NCBI GenBank assembly: GCA_022841915.1
Contig: JALHQN010000001.1
Location: forward strand, 1-64,000
Origin: Burkholderiales bacterium
GTDB taxonomy: Bacteria; Pseudomonadota; Gammaproteobacteria; Burkholderiales; WYBJ01
Direction of reading: 5' to 3'
DNA: 64,000 bases
The translations under genes and the position numbers were made by a program. The notes under the pieces were generated by a model. That model did not search any database. It had not been told where the DNA came from and saw nothing but the letters and a program-made list of their open reading frames with translations. This document shows, piece after piece, positions 27,021 through 36,437 of the stretch (positions within the stretch are counted from its first letter, which is position 1; each line of letters opens with the position of its first letter).

Positions 27021-27323
27021 TTGGAGCTCACACCGAGAGAGAAGGACAAGCTGCTGGTCTTCACCGCGGCCTTGCTGGCCGAACGTCGCAAGGCGCGCGG
27101 CCTGAAGCTCAATTATCCGGAGGCGGTGGCCTTGATCAGCGCCGCCATCATGGAGGGCGCGCGCGAAGGCCGCAGCGTGGCGGATCTGATGGGCTGGGGG
27201 GCGACGCTTCTCACGCGCGACGACGTCATGGAAGGTGTCGCCGAGATGATCCCCGACATCCAGGTCGAGGCCACTTTCCCCGACGGCACCAAACTCGTGA
27301 CCGTGCACAATCCGATCGTGTGA
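27021..27323 (+). CDS. ureA: Urease gamma subunit UreA
   Basis: This is the small structural subunit of the nickel enzyme that hydrolyses urea to ammonia and carbamate. The sequence [26 protein letters not shown] and the end [13 protein letters not shown] are diagnostic. The 100 residues equal the usual length. The start is TTG, directly after the ureD stop codon and eight bases after a GGAGG ribosome site (27010-27014). This pins the start, since the family begins with M-E/Q-L. Confidence 0.96.
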   Translation: MELTPREKDKLLVFTAALLAERRKARGLKLNYPEAVALISAAIMEGAREGRSVADLMGWGATLLTRDDVMEGVAEMIPDIQVEATFPDGTKLVTVHNPIV

Positions 27324-27384
27324 TCCGAGCATCGAGTCGTTCGTCCATTCCACCACCGCAGCACGGGTCCAGCAAGGACAACCC

Positions 27385-27693
27385 ATGATCCCCGGACAAA
27401 TCGAAACCGCCGCAGGCGAGATTGAAATCAACGCGGGCCGAGCGACCATCGAGCTCGAAGTATGCAACACCGGTGATCGCCCGATCCAGGTCGGCTCGCA
27501 TTACCATTTTCACGAAACCAACGATGCATTGGCATTCGATCGAGCCGCCGCTCGGGGATTTCGACTGAACATCCCGGCGGGCACGGCTGTGCGCTTCGAG
27601 CCGGGGCAGACGCGCAGCGTCGAACTCGTCGCTCTGAGCGGTGCGCGCGTGATCTACGGCTTCGCCGGACGCATCATGGGAGCCCTCGAATGA
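27385..27693 (+). CDS. ureB: Urease beta subunit UreB
   Basis: This is the second structural subunit. [37 protein letters not shown] and [16 protein letters not shown] (here FRLNIPAGT) are family signatures. The length of 102 residues is normal. It overlaps ureC by four bases (ATGA), which couples the beta and alpha subunits for equal synthesis. A 61-base gap separates it from ureA. Confidence 0.96.
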   Translation: MIPGQIETAAGEIEINAGRATIELEVCNTGDRPIQVGSHYHFHETNDALAFDRAAARGFRLNIPAGTAVRFEPGQTRSVELVALSGARVIYGFAGRIMGALE

Positions 27694-29393
27694 GCCGCAC
27701 CCTGGACCGCCGCGCTTATGCCGAAATGTTCGGCCCCACCACCGGCGACCGCGTGCGCCTCGCGGACACCGAACTGTGGCTGGAGGTCGAGAAGGATTTC
27801 ACCGTCTACGGCGAGGAGGTGAAGTTCGGCGGCGGCAAAGTCATCCGCGACGGCATGGGACAGAGCCAGCGCTGCGCGGCCGACATCGCGGATACCGTGA
27901 TCACCAACGCGCTCATCGTCGACCATTGGGGCATCGTCAAGGCGGACATCGGCATCAAGAACGGACGCATCTGGACGATCGGCAAGGCGGGCAACCCGGA
28001 CATCCAGCCGGGGGTGACCATCCCGATCGGGGCCGGCACCGAAATCATCGCCGGCGAAGGCATGATCGTGACCCCCGGCGGCATCGACAGCCACATCCAC
28101 TTCATCTGCCCGCAGCAGATCGAAGAGGCGCTCATGTCGGGGATCACCACCATGCTGGGCGGCGGCACGGGCCCAGCCACCGGCACCTACGCCACGACCT
28201 GCACGCCCGGCCCTTGGCACATCCGTGCGATGCTGGCCGCCGCCGATGCCTTCCCCATGAATCTGGGCTTCTTCGGCAAGGGCAATGCGAGCCTGCCGCA
28301 GCCTTTGCGCGAGCAGGTCGAGGCGGGGGTCATCGGCTTGAAGCTGCACGAAGACTGGGGCACGACGCCGGCCGCCATCGACAACTGCCTATCTGTGGCC
28401 GACGCCATGGACGTGCAGGTGGCGATCCATACCGACACCCTGAACGAATCCGGTTTCGTCGAAACCACCATCGCAGCATTCAAGGGCCGCACCATCCACA
28501 CCTTCCACACCGAAGGCGCGGGCGGCGGACACGCGCCCGACATCATTCGCGTGTGCGGCGAAGCCAATGTCCTCCCCTCGTCGACCAACCCGACCCGGCC
28601 CTACACCGTGAACACGGTCGACGAGCACCTGGACATGCTGATGGTCTGCCATCATCTGGACGCCTCGATCGCCGAGGACGTCGCCTTCGCCGAGTCGCGC
28701 ATACGGCGCGAGACCATTGCCGCCGAGGACATCCTGCACGACCTGGGCGCTTTCAGCATGATGTCCTCGGATTCGCAAGCCATGGGTCGGGTGGGCGAAG
28801 TCGTCATCCGCACCTGGCAGACCGCCCACAAGATGAAGGTGCAGCGCGGCGCCCTCCCCGGGGACGGCGCCAGGCACGACAACGCACGCATCAAGCGCTA
28901 TATCGCCAAGTACACCATCAATCCGGCGCTCACCCATGGCGTCGGGCATGTCGTCGGGTCGATCGAGCCGGGCAAGCTCGCCGACCTGGTGCTGTGGAAG
29001 CCGGCCTTCTTCGGCGTGAAGCCCTCCCTGATCCTCAAGGGCGGATCGATCGCCGCAGCCGCGATGGGCGATCCCAACGCGTCCATCCCGACGCCGCAGC
29101 CGGTGCATTATCGGCCGATGTTCGGCGCGTTCGGCGGCGGGCTGCGCACCTCGGTGACCTTCGTCTCGCAAGCGGCGCTGAGCAACGGCTCGCTGGCGGA
29201 TCTGAAGCTGAACAAGCCTCTGGAAGCCGCGCGCGGCACGCGCACGCTCACCAAGGCCGACATGGTGCACAACGACTATCGCCCCAAGATCGAGGTGGAC
29301 TCCGAAACCTACGAGGTTCGAGCCGACGGCATCTTGCTCCGATGCGAGCCAGCCGCCACCCTGCCCATGACCCAACGCTACTTCCTCTTCTGA
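27690..29393 (+). CDS. ureC: Urease alpha (catalytic) subunit UreC
   Basis: This is the catalytic subunit that carries the two-nickel centre. All ligands are visible at family positions: H134 and H136 in SHIHF, the carbamylated lysine K217 and H219 in GLKLHEDWG, the histidine in AIHTDTLNE, the histidine in [12 protein letters not shown], the mobile-flap VCHHLD, and the metal aspartate near D360. The substrate-facing [12 protein letters not shown] stretch is intact, so the enzyme should be active. Its 567 residues are standard. It is coupled to ureB by overlap and followed two bases later by ureE. Confidence 0.98.
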   Translation: MSRTLDRRAYAEMFGPTTGDRVRLADTELWLEVEKDFTVYGEEVKFGGGKVIRDGMGQSQRCAADIADTVITNALIVDHWGIVKADIGIKNGRIWTIGKAGNPDIQPGVTIPIGAGTEIIAGEGMIVTPGGIDSHIHFICPQQIEEALMSGITTMLGGGTGPATGTYATTCTPGPWHIRAMLAAADAFPMNLGFFGKGNASLPQPLREQVEAGVIGLKLHEDWGTTPAAIDNCLSVADAMDVQVAIHTDTLNESGFVETTIAAFKGRTIHTFHTEGAGGGHAPDIIRVCGEANVLPSSTNPTRPYTVNTVDEHLDMLMVCHHLDASIAEDVAFAESRIRRETIAAEDILHDLGAFSMMSSDSQAMGRVGEVVIRTWQTAHKMKVQRGALPGDGARHDNARIKRYIAKYTINPALTHGVGHVVGSIEPGKLADLVLWKPAFFGVKPSLILKGGSIAAAAMGDPNASIPTPQPVHYRPMFGAFGGGLRTSVTFVSQAALSNGSLADLKLNKPLEAARGTRTLTKADMVHNDYRPKIEVDSETYEVRADGILLRCEPAATLPMTQRYFLF

Positions 29394-29395
29394 TC

Positions 29396-29881
29396 ATGCT
29401 CGTCGCCGAACGCATCTACAGCGGCGAACTGGCCGCGACCGAAACCCTGATCCTGCCCTTCGATCTGCGCTGCAAGAGCCGTCTGCGCACGCAACTGGCG
29501 AGCGGCGAGGAGATCGGCCTCTTCCTCGCCCCGGGCACCGTGCTGCGCGGGGGCGCCCGGCTCGAGGCCAATGACGGACGCATCGTCGCGGTCACCGCGG
29601 CGGACGAGCCGCTCATGGAGGTGCGCTGCGCAACCCCGCTGCTCCTCGCTCGCGCCGCCTATCATCTCGGCAACCGCCATGTGGCCGTGCAGCTCGACGC
29701 AGACTGGCTGCGACTGCAACCCGACCATGTGCTGCGGCAGATGCTGCTCGGCTTGGGCGCGACGATCACGGAGCTTGCAGCCCCATTCGAACCGGAAGCC
29801 GGGGCCTATTCTCCCGGACATCAGCACGACACCATGCACGGCAAGGGCAAGATCCACATGTACGGCAACAAGCGGGGCTGA
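29396..29881 (+). CDS. ureE: Urease accessory protein UreE (nickel metallochaperone)
   Basis: UreE is a dimeric metallochaperone that brings nickel to the UreDFG-urease complex. The N-terminal domain ([21 protein letters not shown]) and the ferredoxin-like metal-binding domain with [17 protein letters not shown] are family features, and H in LGNRHV is the usual nickel site. The C-terminus has a short histidine-bearing tail ([18 protein letters not shown]), much less His-rich than in Klebsiella. The 161-residue gene begins at ATG 29396, two bases after the ureC stop, in a frame that runs antisense-free through ureC and is easily missed. Confidence 0.93.
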   Translation: MLVAERIYSGELAATETLILPFDLRCKSRLRTQLASGEEIGLFLAPGTVLRGGARLEANDGRIVAVTAADEPLMEVRCATPLLLARAAYHLGNRHVAVQLDADWLRLQPDHVLRQMLLGLGATITELAAPFEPEAGAYSPGHQHDTMHGKGKIHMYGNKRG

Positions 29882-29990
29882 CCGGCGCTCGTCCGGTTTT
29901 CCCGCTGACCGCAGCACACGAGCGGACGAGCCTGCGGCTCGGTCGCTCAAAGCACCCGCTCCCCGACCTGGGTCATTCCCGGACGCCCAT

Positions 29991-30005
29991 GCACATCCAT
30001 CGTGC
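29991..30005. promoter_or_regulatory. NtrC-type dyad upstream of the urease-linked Bug gene
   Basis: GCAC-N7-GTGC at 29991-30005 has the same form as the dyad upstream of urtA. An overlapping GTGCG-N4-CGCAC palindrome (30002-30015) adjoins it. It lies 54 bases before the sigma-54 element, closer than a typical enhancer, so the role is less certain. Confidence 0.4.
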
Positions 30006-30058
30006 GCAATCGCACGAGACTTTCTTCGATCTCCCCCCGGCAATCGACCGTTGCCGCG

Positions 30059-30075
30059 TTGGCATGGTGTTTGCC
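30059..30075 (+). promoter_or_regulatory. Sigma-54 promoter of the urease-linked Bug gene
   Basis: TTGGCATGGTGTTTGCC has GG (30061-30062) and GC (30073-30074) ten bases apart, and shares TTGGCATG-N4-TTGCC with the promoter in front of urtA. Transcription would start near 30086, about 150 bases before the Bug gene at 30239. The rest of the 29882-30238 spacer shows no convincing gene. Confidence 0.65.
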
Positions 30076-30238
30076 CTTGTGCAGACGGCGCATCGGAGTG
30101 CGGAGCGTTTCATCATGACGACGATGGACGATCCTCTCCGCCTTGGCGCTGCACAACGCAGCCTCGGCCCAATCGCGCACGATCCCCGTGCACGGCACCT
30201 GACTTGGCGCGGACACGATTCCATCGGAGAGCTTGACC

Positions 30239-31225
30239 ATGTCATTCGCACGTCGCTCCATCGCCACCTTGCTGTCGACGACTGCCGTATCGCTTTGCAC
30301 GCCGTTCGTCGCGCAAGCCCAGGAAGCCCCCTTCCCGACCCGACCCGTGCGCATCATCGTGCCCGTGGCGCCCGGGGGCGGCATCGACCTCATCGCGCGC
30401 GTGATGGCACCCAAACTCGGCGAGGCGCTAGGTCAGAGCGTGGTGGTCGAGAACCGCAGCGGCGGTGCGATGGTCATCGGCACGGCCTACGCGGCGAAAG
30501 CCGTCGCCGACGGCCACACGCTCGTTCTGAACAACAGCAGCCTCGCAGCCAATGCCACCCTGCAGCGCAAGCTGCCTTACGACACGCTGCGCGATCTCGC
30601 ACCGATCTCGCTCCTCGCCAAGCAGCCGAGCATCGTCGTCGTGCACCCGTCGATGCCGGTCAAGACCGTCGGCGACCTGCTGCGGCTGGCACGGCAGCGT
30701 CCGGGCCAGATCAGCTACGGCACAGGCGGAAGCGGCACCAGCCTGCATCTTGCCGCGGCGCTGCTGGAGATCAGCGGCAAGGTGGAATTCCTCAACGTGA
30801 TCTACAAGGGCGCTGGCCCGGTGCTGACCGATCTCGTCGGCGGCCATATCCAGATGGCCGTGGTCACGATCGGCCCCGCCCTGCCCTTCGTGAAGAGCAA
30901 CCGGCTGCGCGCGCTCGCCGTCACCGATTCGCAGCGGGTGCCGACCTTGCCGGACCTGCCGACCGTGGCCGAATCGGGCCTGTCCGGCTACGAGTTCGTC
31001 ACCTGGTACGGCTTGTCTGCTTCGGGTGGAACGCCCCCGCGCGTCGTCGATCAACTGAACCGGGCGGTCGTGAAGGCGGTGGGCGACAGCGAAGTGCGCA
31101 ACAATCTGTCCAACCAAGGGCTGCGGACGGTCACGAGCACGCCCGCCGAGTTCGCGGCCTACATCAAAGCCGAAGTGGAGAAATGGGCTCGCGTGATCAA
31201 GTTGGGCAACATCCAGCCCGAGTGA
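30239..31225 (+). CDS. Bug/TctC-family periplasmic solute-binding protein in the urease cluster
   Basis: This is a TTT-family periplasmic receptor with a signal peptide ending near VAQAQE. FPTRPVRIIVPVAPGGGIDLIAR, VENRSGGAMVIG and LPYDTLRDLAPISLLA are landmarks. The ATG at 30239 follows a GGAG site by nine bases and was preferred over a TTG two codons upstream. Its own sigma-54 promoter resembles that of urtA, so it is probably induced with urea uptake under nitrogen limitation. Its ligand may therefore be a nitrogen compound such as an amide or a urea derivative. That is an inference from promoter and position, and no TctA/TctB partner is present. Confidence 0.9.
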   Translation: MSFARRSIATLLSTTAVSLCTPFVAQAQEAPFPTRPVRIIVPVAPGGGIDLIARVMAPKLGEALGQSVVVENRSGGAMVIGTAYAAKAVADGHTLVLNNSSLAANATLQRKLPYDTLRDLAPISLLAKQPSIVVVHPSMPVKTVGDLLRLARQRPGQISYGTGGSGTSLHLAAALLEISGKVEFLNVIYKGAGPVLTDLVGGHIQMAVVTIGPALPFVKSNRLRALAVTDSQRVPTLPDLPTVAESGLSGYEFVTWYGLSASGGTPPRVVDQLNRAVVKAVGDSEVRNNLSNQGLRTVTSTPAEFAAYIKAEVEKWARVIKLGNIQPE

Positions 31226-31319
31226 GAACGCTTTGCCCGTGACGAGCAAGGCACTGCCGGCCCCACGGCACTGAACGCAGATACGAGCAGTTTGGGCTGC
31301 GATGAGGTACGCTCCGCGC

Positions 31320-32546
31320 ATGTCCTCCGACCCTCTCGTTCCGCCGGCTTCCTTCCACGGCACGCAGCACACGCCGATCATGTGCTGGATCGAAGATGAC
31401 CAACCCCGCGCGGCGCGCTGGTTCAGCGAACGGGCAGCGGCGCCGCCGGCACGCGTCGAGATCGCCGACGACACGCTGAGCGCCGACACCGCCTATCGGC
31501 TCGCCTGCGAGGGCACGGCCCTGCTGTGGCGCGGCGACTTCCACAATGCGCGGCAGTTGCTGCTCGCGTTGGCACGACGCGCGGACCAATTGCCCCGGCG
31601 CAAGTCCCGCGCCGGGGCCCACAAGGCCGCGCTCGATCAGACGCCCGGGGCGGCCTTCCATCGCTACCGCCTGGCGCAATCTCAACGCGCACGGGTGCTG
31701 AGCCAACTGCTGATTCCACTGGACAGCGACTACGGGATACCGCTGCGACGTGCGCCCGACCACCGCCTTGCCTGTGTCCAGGCCTGGGGACCGGCGGACG
31801 GCCAGCCCGGTGTGGTGTCGCTGCGTGAACTGCTGGGCGTGGTCAGCGCTTTCGAGTGGCGAAAGAAGGGTGTGCCGATTCCCGCGCTGGGCCCGCCCCC
31901 CGACAACCGGATCCATCCGCACTACGGCGTGTTCTCGCCGGTACGCGGCGAATACGTCGATCTGGTCGCGCAGACGCCACTGCCGGACGGAGCAAGTGCA
32001 CTCGCCTTCGACATCGCCACGGGCACTGGGGTACTCGCCGCCGTGCTGGCCCGACGCGGCGTGCAACGAGTCATCGCCACCGAGCACGATCCACGCGCGC
32101 TCGCCTGTGCCGCGGATAATTTCGAGCGCCTGCGCCTCACGGAGCGCATCGAACTGATCGCTGCGGACCTCTTTCCGTCGGCTGCAGACACGCGTGCCCC
32201 ACTGATCGTGTGCAACCCGCCCTGGCTACCGGCCCGCGCAGGCTCCACGATCGAACGCGCGGTGTACGACGAAGGCAGCCGCATGCTGCGCGCCTATCTC
32301 GCGGGACTGCCGGCGCATCTCGCTCCCGGTGGCGAAGGCTGGCTGATCATGTCCGACCTCGCTGAACATTTGGGATTGCGCACCCGCGACGAACTGTCGA
32401 CCTGGATCGCAGCGGCAGGATTGCAGGTGCTCGGACGCATCGACACACAACCTCGCCACCCCAAGGCAAGCGACCCCGAAGACCCGTTGCACGCGGCTCG
32501 TGCGGCAGAAGTGACGTCGCTATGGCGGCTGGGAGTACATACATGA
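31320..32546 (+). CDS. Class I SAM-dependent methyltransferase with NPPW motif
   Basis: The C-terminal half is a Rossmann-fold methyltransferase. Motif I is FDIATGTGVLAAVLARRG, the acidic strand is VIATEHDPRA, and IVCNPPWLPA is an NPPY-type motif. That motif marks enzymes methylating amide or exocyclic amino nitrogen in proteins (glutamine), RNA or DNA. About 200 residues precede this domain, with no recognised family; they may be a substrate-recognition module. The start at MSSDPLV is uncertain, and an ATG six codons upstream is possible. The gene overlaps the S4-domain gene by four bases, which points to an RNA or ribosomal target, as an inference. Confidence 0.75.
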   Translation: MSSDPLVPPASFHGTQHTPIMCWIEDDQPRAARWFSERAAAPPARVEIADDTLSADTAYRLACEGTALLWRGDFHNARQLLLALARRADQLPRRKSRAGAHKAALDQTPGAAFHRYRLAQSQRARVLSQLLIPLDSDYGIPLRRAPDHRLACVQAWGPADGQPGVVSLRELLGVVSAFEWRKKGVPIPALGPPPDNRIHPHYGVFSPVRGEYVDLVAQTPLPDGASALAFDIATGTGVLAAVLARRGVQRVIATEHDPRALACAADNFERLRLTERIELIAADLFPSAADTRAPLIVCNPPWLPARAGSTIERAVYDEGSRMLRAYLAGLPAHLAPGGEGWLIMSDLAEHLGLRTRDELSTWIAAAGLQVLGRIDTQPRHPKASDPEDPLHAARAAEVTSLWRLGVHT

Positions 32547-32785
32547 GCACGCTCGATTTCGAACTGCGCGGCGAACACATCGACCTGGGAGCCCTGCTCA
32601 AGGCCACGGGCCTGGCGGGCAGCGGAGGCACGGCGAAGACGCTGATCGTCGAGGGGGCCGTTCAGGTGAACGGGGCAGTGGAAACGCGGCGCCGACGCAA
32701 GCTTCGGGCAGGCGACAGGGTGCTGCTGGGCGACGCCGAAGTGCATCTTCGACAAGCCGAGCCCGGACCGATGCAAGCGCAATAG
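32543..32785 (+). CDS. S4-type RNA-binding domain protein (YbcJ-like)
   Basis: This small 80-residue protein consists of a single S4 RNA-binding domain. The signature IDLGALLKATGLAGSGGTAK followed by VEGAVQVNGAVETRRRRKL and a final GDRV strand matches the YbcJ/RNA-binding S4 group, which binds structured RNA such as rRNA or tRNA. The start at MSTLDFEL is set by an ATGA overlap with the upstream methyltransferase. Cotranslation suggests the two act on the same RNA or ribosome-linked substrate. It ends the short unit; a 220-base non-coding stretch follows. Confidence 0.88.
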   Translation: MSTLDFELRGEHIDLGALLKATGLAGSGGTAKTLIVEGAVQVNGAVETRRRRKLRAGDRVLLGDAEVHLRQAEPGPMQAQ

Positions 32786-32881
32786 TGCGCACATAGAAAG
32801 GCGTGGCACCGACTTTCGAGCTGTCATCGCAAGATGGTCAACGTACGTCTGTCACCGGACGTCGTCGACAAAGTGTGAGCT

Positions 32882-32906
32882 AGTGCGCGCATCGATTTTG
32901 CGCACT
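32882..32906. promoter_or_regulatory. Inverted repeat before the PEP-CTERM gene
   Basis: AGTGCGC (32882-32888) and GCGCACT (32900-32906) form a 7-bp inverted repeat with an 11-base spacer, about 100 bases before the PEP-CTERM start, in DNA more AT-rich than its surroundings. It may be an operator. No clear -35/-10 pair was found. Confidence 0.3.
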
Positions 32907-33008
32907 TGAACTGTAATCTACGGTATACGCCTCGGATGCTATTGTGCAAAAGATGCCAGGTCACTGCTGCAGATTGACGGTGATCACGAAAAGAAAAGGA
33001 GACATGCC

Positions 33009-36000
33009 ATGCCCGAACCGTTAGCAGTCCGCCGCAATTCGAAACGATCGAATCGCCTCACTCGAATCGCGGCTGCGCTTGCCGCTTGCGGAATGTTCAC
33101 GCCGGCGGTCGCGGCAGACCGCACATGGTTCGGCGGCGACGGCAGTTTCCACGTCGACACCCACTGGTCGCCTGTCGGTGTCCCGGGCAGCGGCGATCGC
33201 GCCATCATCGGCGGCGGCAGCGCCGGACTGTCATTTTCCGAACTCGTCGGCGAATTCTCGATGACGGCCGGAACGCTTAGCGGCCTCAACGGCACGAGCC
33301 TGACCGTGTCGGGCACTGCGATTCTGGCCGGCGGCACTCAGACCGGCCGCGGCGTCTCGCAGTTCAACGGCGAGGTTCTCATCAGCGGCGACGGCTCGCG
33401 TACTCTCTCGGGCGAGCGCATCATGAACACCGCCGGCGTCACCACCTGGAGTGGCAACACCCGCGCCGGCAACAACAGCATCGGCTTCAGCGGCTCGGCC
33501 ACCCTCAACAACGCCGGCACCTGGAACGACGCCAACGCCTTCGATGCCAGCATCGGCGCGGGCAGTTCCGGCAGCAAAGCCTTCAACAACACCGGCACCT
33601 ACAACAAGCTCGGCAACGCCACCACCGATATCTTCGCCGGCTTCACCAACAGCGGCCGCGTCAACGTCGAGGCCGGACGGCTCAATCTGGTCGGCAATGT
33701 CAACACCTTGAGCAAGGGCGACTTCCACATCGCCAGCGGAGCGACCCTGAGCTTCGGCAATGGCAGCAGCACTGGCTTGGCCGCCCTCGAAAGCGCCCGA
33801 TTCAGCGGCAATGGCCAACTGCTCATCAACGCCTCGGGCGCCTCTGCCCTGGACGTACTCATGATCGGCAGCCATGCCCACTCAGGCACGCTGAGTATTG
33901 TCTCCGGCACGTTGCAGAATAGCGGCACGCTCGTCGTCGAAAGCTATAGCCAGACCGGCGGCCGGCTATCGGGGGCCGGCACACTGACCGTATCCGGGCT
34001 CGCCACGCTCAGCGGGGGCGATCAAACCGGCACCGGCATCTCCCAGTTCAACGGCGAGGTCCTCATCGGCGGCAACGGCTCGCGCACCCTCTCGGGCGGG
34101 CGCATCATGAACACCGCCCGCATCACCACCTGGAGCGGCAACACCCGCGCCGGCAACAACGACATCGGCTTCAGCGGCTCGGCCACCCTCAACAACGCCG
34201 GCACCTGGAACGATGCCAACGCCTTCGATGCCAGCATCGGCGCGGGCAGTTCCGGCAGCAAAGCCTTCAACAACACCGGCACCTACAACAAGCTCGGCAA
34301 CGCCACCACCGATATCTTCGCCGGCTTCACCAACAGCGGCCGCGTCAACGTCGAGGCGGGACAACTCAATCTGGTCGGCAACGTCGACACCTTGAGCAAG
34401 GGCAGCTTCCATATCGCCGGCCCGGCCACGCTGAGCTTCGGCAACGGCAGCAGCGGCGGGCTGGCCACCTTGGACAGCGCATCGTTCAGCGGCGAGGGCC
34501 GACTGCTCATCAACGCCTCGGGCGCTTCCAGCACCGACGTGCGCATGACCGGCAACCACAGCCATGCCGGCCTGTTGAGCATCGCCAGCGGCACTTTGCA
34601 GAACGATGGCGCGTTGGCCGCCGCACGCTACACCCAGACCGGCGGCCGGCTATCGGGGGCTGGCACTCTGACTGTGTCCGGGCTCGCCACACTCACCGGC
34701 GGCACTCAAGCCGGCACCGGCATCTCCCAGTTCAACGGCGAGGTCCTCATCGGCGGCGACGGCTCGCGCACCCTCTCGGGCGGGCGCACCATGAACACCG
34801 CCGGCGTCACCACCTGGAGCGGCAACACCCGCGCCGGCAACAACGACATCGGCTTCAGCGGCTCGGCCACCCTCAACAACGCCGGCACCTGGAGCGACGC
34901 CAACGCCTTCGATGCAAGCATCGGCGCGGGCAGTTCCGGCAGCAAAACCTTCAACAACACCGGCAACTACAACAAGCTCGGCAACGCCACCACCGATATC
35001 TTCGCCGGCTTCACCAACAGCGGCCGCGTCAACGTCGAGGCGGGACAACTCAATCTGGTCGGCAACGTCGACACCTTGAGCAAGGGCAGCTTCCATATCG
35101 CCGGCCCGGCCACGCTGAGCTTCGGCAACGGCAGCAGCGGCGGGCTGGCCACCTTGGACAGCGCATCGTTCAGCGGCGAGGGCCGACTGCTCATCAACGC
35201 CTCGGGCGCTTCCAGCACCGACGTGCGCATGATCGGCAACCACAGCCATGCCGGCCTGTTGAGCATCGCCAGCGGCACTTTGCAGAACGATGGCGCGTTG
35301 GCCGCCGCACGCTACACCCAGACCGGCGGCCGGCTATCGGGGGCCGGCACTCTGACCGTGTCCGGGCTCGCCACACTCACCGGCGGCACTCAAGCCGGCA
35401 CCGGCATCTCCCAGTTCAACGGCGAGGTCCTCATCGGCGGCGACGGCTCGCGCACCCTCTCGGGCGGGCGCATCATGAACACCGCCGGCGTCACCACCTG
35501 GAGCGGCAACACCCGCACCGGCAACAACGACATCGGCTTCAGCGGCTCGGCCACCCTCAACAACGCCGGTACCTGGAACGACGCCAACGCCTTCGATGCC
35601 AGCATCGGCTCGGGCAGTTCCGGCAGCAAAGCCTTCAACAACACCGGCACCTACAACAAGCTCGGCAACGCCACCACCACCGTATTCTCCGCCTTCGACA
35701 ACAGCGGTACGCTAAGCGTGAGTGAGGGCGCGGTGTTCCACGTTGCCCATGCTGCTTTCAATAACAGTGGGCTATTGCAGGGGAGCGGTACCGTGCGAAC
35801 GGCAGCCAACGGCGCCTTGTTCCTGAGCGGTGTCGCCTCGCCAGGCAATTCCACGGGCACGCTCACCATCGATGGCAACCTCAAGTTGGGTGACACCGGC
35901 GAAATCCGCGTGGAATTGACCAGCCTGACCGACTTCGACCGTCTCGTAATCACCAGTGACGTCACCTTCGCAGGCACGCTGGACATCCATGCATTGGGAT

Positions 36001-36248
36001 ACGTCCCCGTGCTGGGCGACAGCTTCACGATCATCACCTTCGACACGCGCGTCGCGAATTCCGAGTTCGGCGATGTGAAGTGGTCAGGGTTCGGCGCAGG
36101 GGTCGCCTTCGACGTCGTCTACAACCCGAACAATTTGATGCTCACCGTCGCCGCGGTACCCGAGCCGAGCACCTGGCTGCTGAGCCTGGCAGGGTTGGTA
36201 CTGGTCGCAGGCGCGGCTCGGCGCAAGCGAGGCGGGCGCTGGGCATAA
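33009..36248 (+). CDS. Secreted repeat protein with PEP-CTERM sorting signal
   Basis: The 1079-residue exported protein has a Sec signal peptide (through VAADR), about three and a half tandem repeats of 228 residues, a 140-residue unique part and a C-terminal PEP-CTERM signal. The signal consists of VPEPSTW, a hydrophobic helix and the basic tail RRKRGGR, which an exosortase (EpsH/XrtA type) would cut. The repeats are rich in Gly, Ser, Thr and Asn (GFSGSATLNNAGTWNDANAFD) and look like a beta-helical, adhesin-like or exopolysaccharide-associated surface protein. An AGGAG ribosome site precedes the ATG. No exosortase lies in the window. Function is unknown; a surface or biofilm role is a family inference. 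Confidence 0.9.
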   Translation: MPEPLAVRRNSKRSNRLTRIAAALAACGMFTPAVAADRTWFGGDGSFHVDTHWSPVGVPGSGDRAIIGGGSAGLSFSELVGEFSMTAGTLSGLNGTSLTVSGTAILAGGTQTGRGVSQFNGEVLISGDGSRTLSGERIMNTAGVTTWSGNTRAGNNSIGFSGSATLNNAGTWNDANAFDASIGAGSSGSKAFNNTGTYNKLGNATTDIFAGFTNSGRVNVEAGRLNLVGNVNTLSKGDFHIASGATLSFGNGSSTGLAALESARFSGNGQLLINASGASALDVLMIGSHAHSGTLSIVSGTLQNSGTLVVESYSQTGGRLSGAGTLTVSGLATLSGGDQTGTGISQFNGEVLIGGNGSRTLSGGRIMNTARITTWSGNTRAGNNDIGFSGSATLNNAGTWNDANAFDASIGAGSSGSKAFNNTGTYNKLGNATTDIFAGFTNSGRVNVEAGQLNLVGNVDTLSKGSFHIAGPATLSFGNGSSGGLATLDSASFSGEGRLLINASGASSTDVRMTGNHSHAGLLSIASGTLQNDGALAAARYTQTGGRLSGAGTLTVSGLATLTGGTQAGTGISQFNGEVLIGGDGSRTLSGGRTMNTAGVTTWSGNTRAGNNDIGFSGSATLNNAGTWSDANAFDASIGAGSSGSKTFNNTGNYNKLGNATTDIFAGFTNSGRVNVEAGQLNLVGNVDTLSKGSFHIAGPATLSFGNGSSGGLATLDSASFSGEGRLLINASGASSTDVRMIGNHSHAGLLSIASGTLQNDGALAAARYTQTGGRLSGAGTLTVSGLATLTGGTQAGTGISQFNGEVLIGGDGSRTLSGGRIMNTAGVTTWSGNTRTGNNDIGFSGSATLNNAGTWNDANAFDASIGSGSSGSKAFNNTGTYNKLGNATTTVFSAFDNSGTLSVSEGAVFHVAHAAFNNSGLLQGSGTVRTAANGALFLSGVASPGNSTGTLTIDGNLKLGDTGEIRVELTSLTDFDRLVITSDVTFAGTLDIHALGYVPVLGDSFTIITFDTRVANSEFGDVKWSGFGAGVAFDVVYNPNNLMLTVAAVPEPSTWLLSLAGLVLVAGAARRKRGGRWA
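33298..35680 (+). repeat. Tandem 684-bp coding repeats (3.5 copies)
   Basis: Three full units (33298-33981, 33982-34665, 34666-35349) and a half unit (35350-35680) recur with an exact 684-bp period in frame. Units 2 and 3 are nearly identical over their 3' halves (a single base change in the compared stretch, ACC to ATC near 34549/35233). Unit 1 is the most diverged. This indicates recent duplication or gene conversion, and copy number may vary between strains. Confidence 0.92.
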
Positions 36249-36437
36249 GCGTTGCCCGGACTCATCGCTGGCAGGCGCGATGGGAAGGCTGCGCGCCATG
36301 CCCATGCCATCGAATCATCGAAACGTGAGTCGAATGCGAACCGGAGTCGACACGCTCCCATTCGCGCCGACTCCGATCGCCCACCGCTGCCCTGCTTGCA
36401 GTTGCGCGAAGCGATCGACAAACTCCAGCACGAGTAC

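Noticed and set aside
29947-30414. 155-codon minus-strand ORF around the ureE-Bug gap
   Set aside because: It overlaps the sigma-54 promoter and the 5' part of the Bug gene, has no recognisable family and no ribosome site.
32804-32820. Sigma-54-like TGGCACCGACTTTCG before the PEP-CTERM gene
   Set aside because: The -24 GG is present but the -12 element is CG instead of GC, so the essential dinucleotide is missing.
33231-35650. Several long minus-strand ORFs opposite the PEP-CTERM repeats
   Set aside because: They recur with the same 684-bp period as the sense repeats and have no family resemblance; they are shadows of the repetitive coding strand.
33298-35680. Regular repeats considered as a CRISPR array
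   Set aside because: The period is 684 bp with continuous coding sequence and no unique spacers.
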